DNA from: Anaeromyces robustus
Taxonomy: Eukaryota; Neocallimastigomycota; Neocallimastigomycetes; Neocallimastigales; Neocallimastigaceae
Assembly: GCA_002104895.1 (NCBI GenBank)
Contig: MCFG01000406.1
Coordinates: 1 to 27,500 of the forward strand
Reading direction: 5' to 3'
DNA: 27,500 nucleotides
The notes beneath the pieces are model-generated. The model saw nothing but the letters and a program-made list of their open reading frames with translations, was not told where the DNA came from and did no database searches. A program made the translations under genes and the position numbers. Shown one piece after another: positions 24,625 to 27,500 of this stretch; the first letter of the stretch is position 1; every line of letters starts with the position of its first letter.

Positions 24625-26388
24625 ATGAATGTTGTTTACAATAAAAGAGACTATATATTACCATTCAAAAAGTATTTAAACAAACCAAAAAAATCCGTCA
24701 GTTTTGAACAAAAAGTCGAATTTGAATATACGTAAGTATTATATAATAAATATAAAAAAGAATAATTTTTTTAATATAAATTTTAAAAAAAAAAACATAT
24801 ATACTAAAATTTTATATATATATATATTATTTTATTATTTTATTATTATATTTATCTTAAATAATATAAAATTTTCTCTAAATTATATTATTATTAAAAA
24901 TAATAATAATAATAAAAACTTAATTTCATAATTATTATCTTAAAAAAAAATAATAATAGTTATGGTAAAGATGCATACGATAGAAAACCAATTGATAGTG
25001 TTGAACAAGTCACTTTACGTGAATTATATGAATTAACATTATCAAGAATTGAAGCTAGAAAATCCAATGTTTATTATAGTAAAAATCCAAATCCATTAGA
25101 CCATAATGTAGCAGATATTATTCAATGTATAAATGATGAAAAATTATCAGAAGAAAAGAAAGTTGATATAATAGCTAAAGTAGAACAAGAAAAGTTAAAA
25201 AATATGGAAATTGACGAATTAGATTTACGTTCTAAAAATAATAATAAAAAAATTAAACTAGATTTTAATGAAACAAATAATAAAGAAGAAAATGAAAATA
25301 ATAAAGAAGAAATTGAAAATAATAAAGAAAAAAGTGAAGAAGAAAAAGAAAATGTAAATCATAAAAATGAAAATGAAAATCAAAATGAAAATGAAAATAA
25401 AGACAAAGATACAAATATTTTAAATAATAATAATAATAATAATACCATTCTTGTTGAAGAACCTACAGAAGAAGAAAATTTAAATTATAATTCTAGTTCT
25501 TCAGAATCTACTGAATCTGAAACTAAAACAAAAAATGATAATTCAGTACCTTATACTTCTACTTTAAAACCTTGTACAGCTATTAATAAAAATAAAGAAG
25601 AACAATCTGAAGAACAAATGTCATCAAATATGGTTAGAAAAATTATTTCTCCTAGAGATACTTTTTATGGTAAAAATGGAATGAAACCTGTACGTAGAGT
25701 TAAAGTTAAAACATTAAATAATAATAACAATAATATTAAAACAGAAACAGAAATAGAAACAGAAACTGAAACAGGAACAGGAACAGAAACAAATACAGAA
25801 TTAGAAAATATCAATAAAAATGAAATTAAAATAGAAACAGAAATAAATAATGAAAAGGATTATAATAAAGATGATATTCCAACTCCAATTCATAATGATC
25901 ATCCAGAAGATATTTCAATATTTGATCATCCTGAAGGATCCAATAAGAATAAGAATAATAATAATAATAAATTCAATGATTATCCAATTACTTCACCAGT
26001 TTCACCAATTTCACCAGTTTCACCAACTCGACCATCTTCTCCTGTATTTCTTCCAAATGGTGAAATTAATTATAAAAATTTACCAGATAAATTTGTTAGT
26101 CCAAAAAGAATTGATTCTATTAATAGAAAAATTCCAAGTTTTATTCATGGACAATTTGATTTAGCTCATTACAAACCACCTATTAAATCATTAGCTGAAA
26201 TTAATGATCCAAATTATGAAGAAAATGTTGGTTTTGAACCTATTCCTTATGGAAGTAATGTTGTATATGATGAACCAGAAATTATAAGTCCAACTTTAGA
26301 TCATGCTATTCCAGAATATCATCGTCCAATGATGAGTTATAGAAATAATTTAATGAATCTTGCTTCCTATGGAAGTAATTATGATAAT

Positions 26389-26422
<34 letters not shown>

Positions 26423-27500
26423 GCAATTATAATTATAACTATAATAACAACAACGGTAACAATAACAATGGTAATTTTAATTATAATAATATTGAAAATC
26501 CAACAAGAACTTCTTCACCAGATATGAATAAAAAATCAAAGGATAAAAGAAGTAATCGTAAAAGTTTAAACTTTTTCCATATTCTTAAAAAATCAAAATC
26601 TGCAGAAACTATTAAAGTTAATAATAAAGGTAGAATGTCTTTCTTTAAACCAGCAACTAAAATGAATAATATGCCAATTGAAAATTCTAATTTAAATTTT
26701 AAACCTCAATCATCATCACAACAAGTTCAAAATCCAAATCCAAATCCAAATTCAGGTAAATATTATAAAATTATTATAAAATAATAATAATAATAATAAT
26801 AATGAATAATAATGAATAATAATAATAATAATAGATAATAGTTATAATAGTTATAATAGTCATATATTTATATTTTAATTATCCTATATAAAATTTTTTT
26901 TATTTATATTAAATAAATACTAATATATAATCATTTTATTTTATTATTATATTATATTACATTTTATATTTTATATTTTATATTTTATATTTTATATTTT
27001 ATATTTTATATTTTATATTTTATATTATTATTTTTTTTTAATTAATTTAATATATTTTTTTATTATAATAGTTAATAATAACAAGAACTCCATTAGAAAT
27101 AATCGTGTATCTGTATCTATATTTAATAATAATTTCCAGGAATTACCTGAAATCAATACTGAAAATATTCCTGAAAATAAAACTATGAGTCAATATGCCT
27201 TAAAAACATTAAAATTAAGACAATCTGATAGTTCATTACATATTAATACCAATAATCTTCACCTTGGACTTTCTCAAAGTCCAAATCGTTTAAGAGCTAT
27301 TTCCCCAAATTCAGCAGTAAGTAATCATAGTAGTCAAAGTAATAATAGTGGTAGTAATCATAGTCGTTCCTATAGTTCTACCCCTTCCTTAAATAACACA
27401 GATTCTCCAGATATTAATCATTCCAAATCAACTAAATCTACTAAATCAACGAAATCAACTAAATCAACTAAATCCGTCAAATCCAATTCTAGTACTTATG
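24625..27500 (+). CDS. Large low-complexity protein with conserved-looking N-terminus, 3' end outside window
   Basis: Exons 24625-24731, 24960-26755 and 27072-27500 (continuing past the window) splice in one open frame of at least 777 residues. All introns are GT-AG. Residues 20-70 look conserved: KKSVSFEQKVEFEYTYGKD, then AYDRKPID and VTLRELYELTLSRIEARK. KSVSF (23-27) fits the [K/R]-x-[V/I]-x-F docking motif for protein phosphatase 1. From memory, a similar V-x-F ... YDR ... LT-x-x-L arrangement occurs near the start of some fungal low-complexity regulators, but I cannot name the family. The rest is acidic (Glu/Asn/Lys), then Thr-Glu repeats, then PITSPVSPISPVSPTRPSSP (proline-directed phosphorylation sites), Asn runs, a basic stretch near KKSKDKRSNRKSLNFFHILK, and Lys-Ser-Thr repeats near the edge. 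No membrane segment or signal peptide is seen. A cytoplasmic scaffold or phosphatase regulator is possible, but the function is unknown. Confidence 0.8.
26957..27026 (+). repeat. (TTTTATA)n array in intron 2 of the last gene
   Basis: About nine heptanucleotide units lie within the 316-nt intron 26756-27071, ahead of the AATAG acceptor. Confidence 0.85.

Noticed and set aside
25850-26164. Ile/Gln-rich frame inside the last gene
   Set aside because: It is an out-of-frame reading of exon 2 of the large low-complexity protein.

Overview
This window is very AT-rich nuclear DNA from a eukaryote, and it most likely comes from an anaerobic gut fungus (Neocallimastigomycota). The inference rests on four things: roughly 85-90% AT intergenic DNA full of homopolymers and tri- to pentanucleotide arrays; GT-AG introns full of A/T runs; Asn-, Lys- and Gln-rich low-complexity proteins; and a fungal-type glycyl-tRNA synthetase. 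I cannot fully exclude another AT-rich eukaryote such as a dictyostelid, although the low gene density argues against that.

Layout. (1) 1-1174, minus strand: the 5' end of a Ty3/gypsy-like LTR retrotransposon, consisting of the N-terminus of Gag (233..1), a GC-richer leader and a tentative LTR. (2) 1466-1748, minus: a decayed coding fragment I cannot name. (3) 2818-6517, minus: a complete glycyl-tRNA synthetase gene (GRS1) that I could splice into 12 exons coding 660 residues, with large simple-sequence arrays in several introns. (4) 6518-9008: a repeat-filled intergenic region between divergently transcribed genes. (5) 9009-12192, plus: a two-RRM RNA-binding protein in six exons whose reading frame is interrupted by four apparent one-base deletions. 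(6) 13387-14403, plus: the 3' end of a non-LTR retrotransposon (LINE) with its Cys/His finger, a polyadenylation signal, a poly(A) tail and a possible 7-bp target-site duplication. (7) 14654-14725, minus: tRNA-Thr(UGU). (8) 15055-16247, plus: a two-exon zinc deaminase resembling the DRAP-deaminase domain of fungal Rib2, interrupted by a Lys-Glu repeat. (9) 16248-24624: about 8.4 kb of AT-rich DNA in which I see no gene. (10) 24625-27500, plus: the 5' part of a large low-complexity protein with a conserved-looking N-terminus, running off the window.

The genes do not form a pathway or cluster. They are ordinary housekeeping or regulatory genes separated by repeats and transposon remnants. I found no convincing undescribed system. 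The best items for follow-up are the clustered frame breaks in the RRM gene, the deaminase with a repeat expansion inside its catalytic domain, the truncated LINE near the tRNA gene, the unidentified decayed fragment at 1.5 kb, and the PP1-docking-like N-terminus of the last gene.
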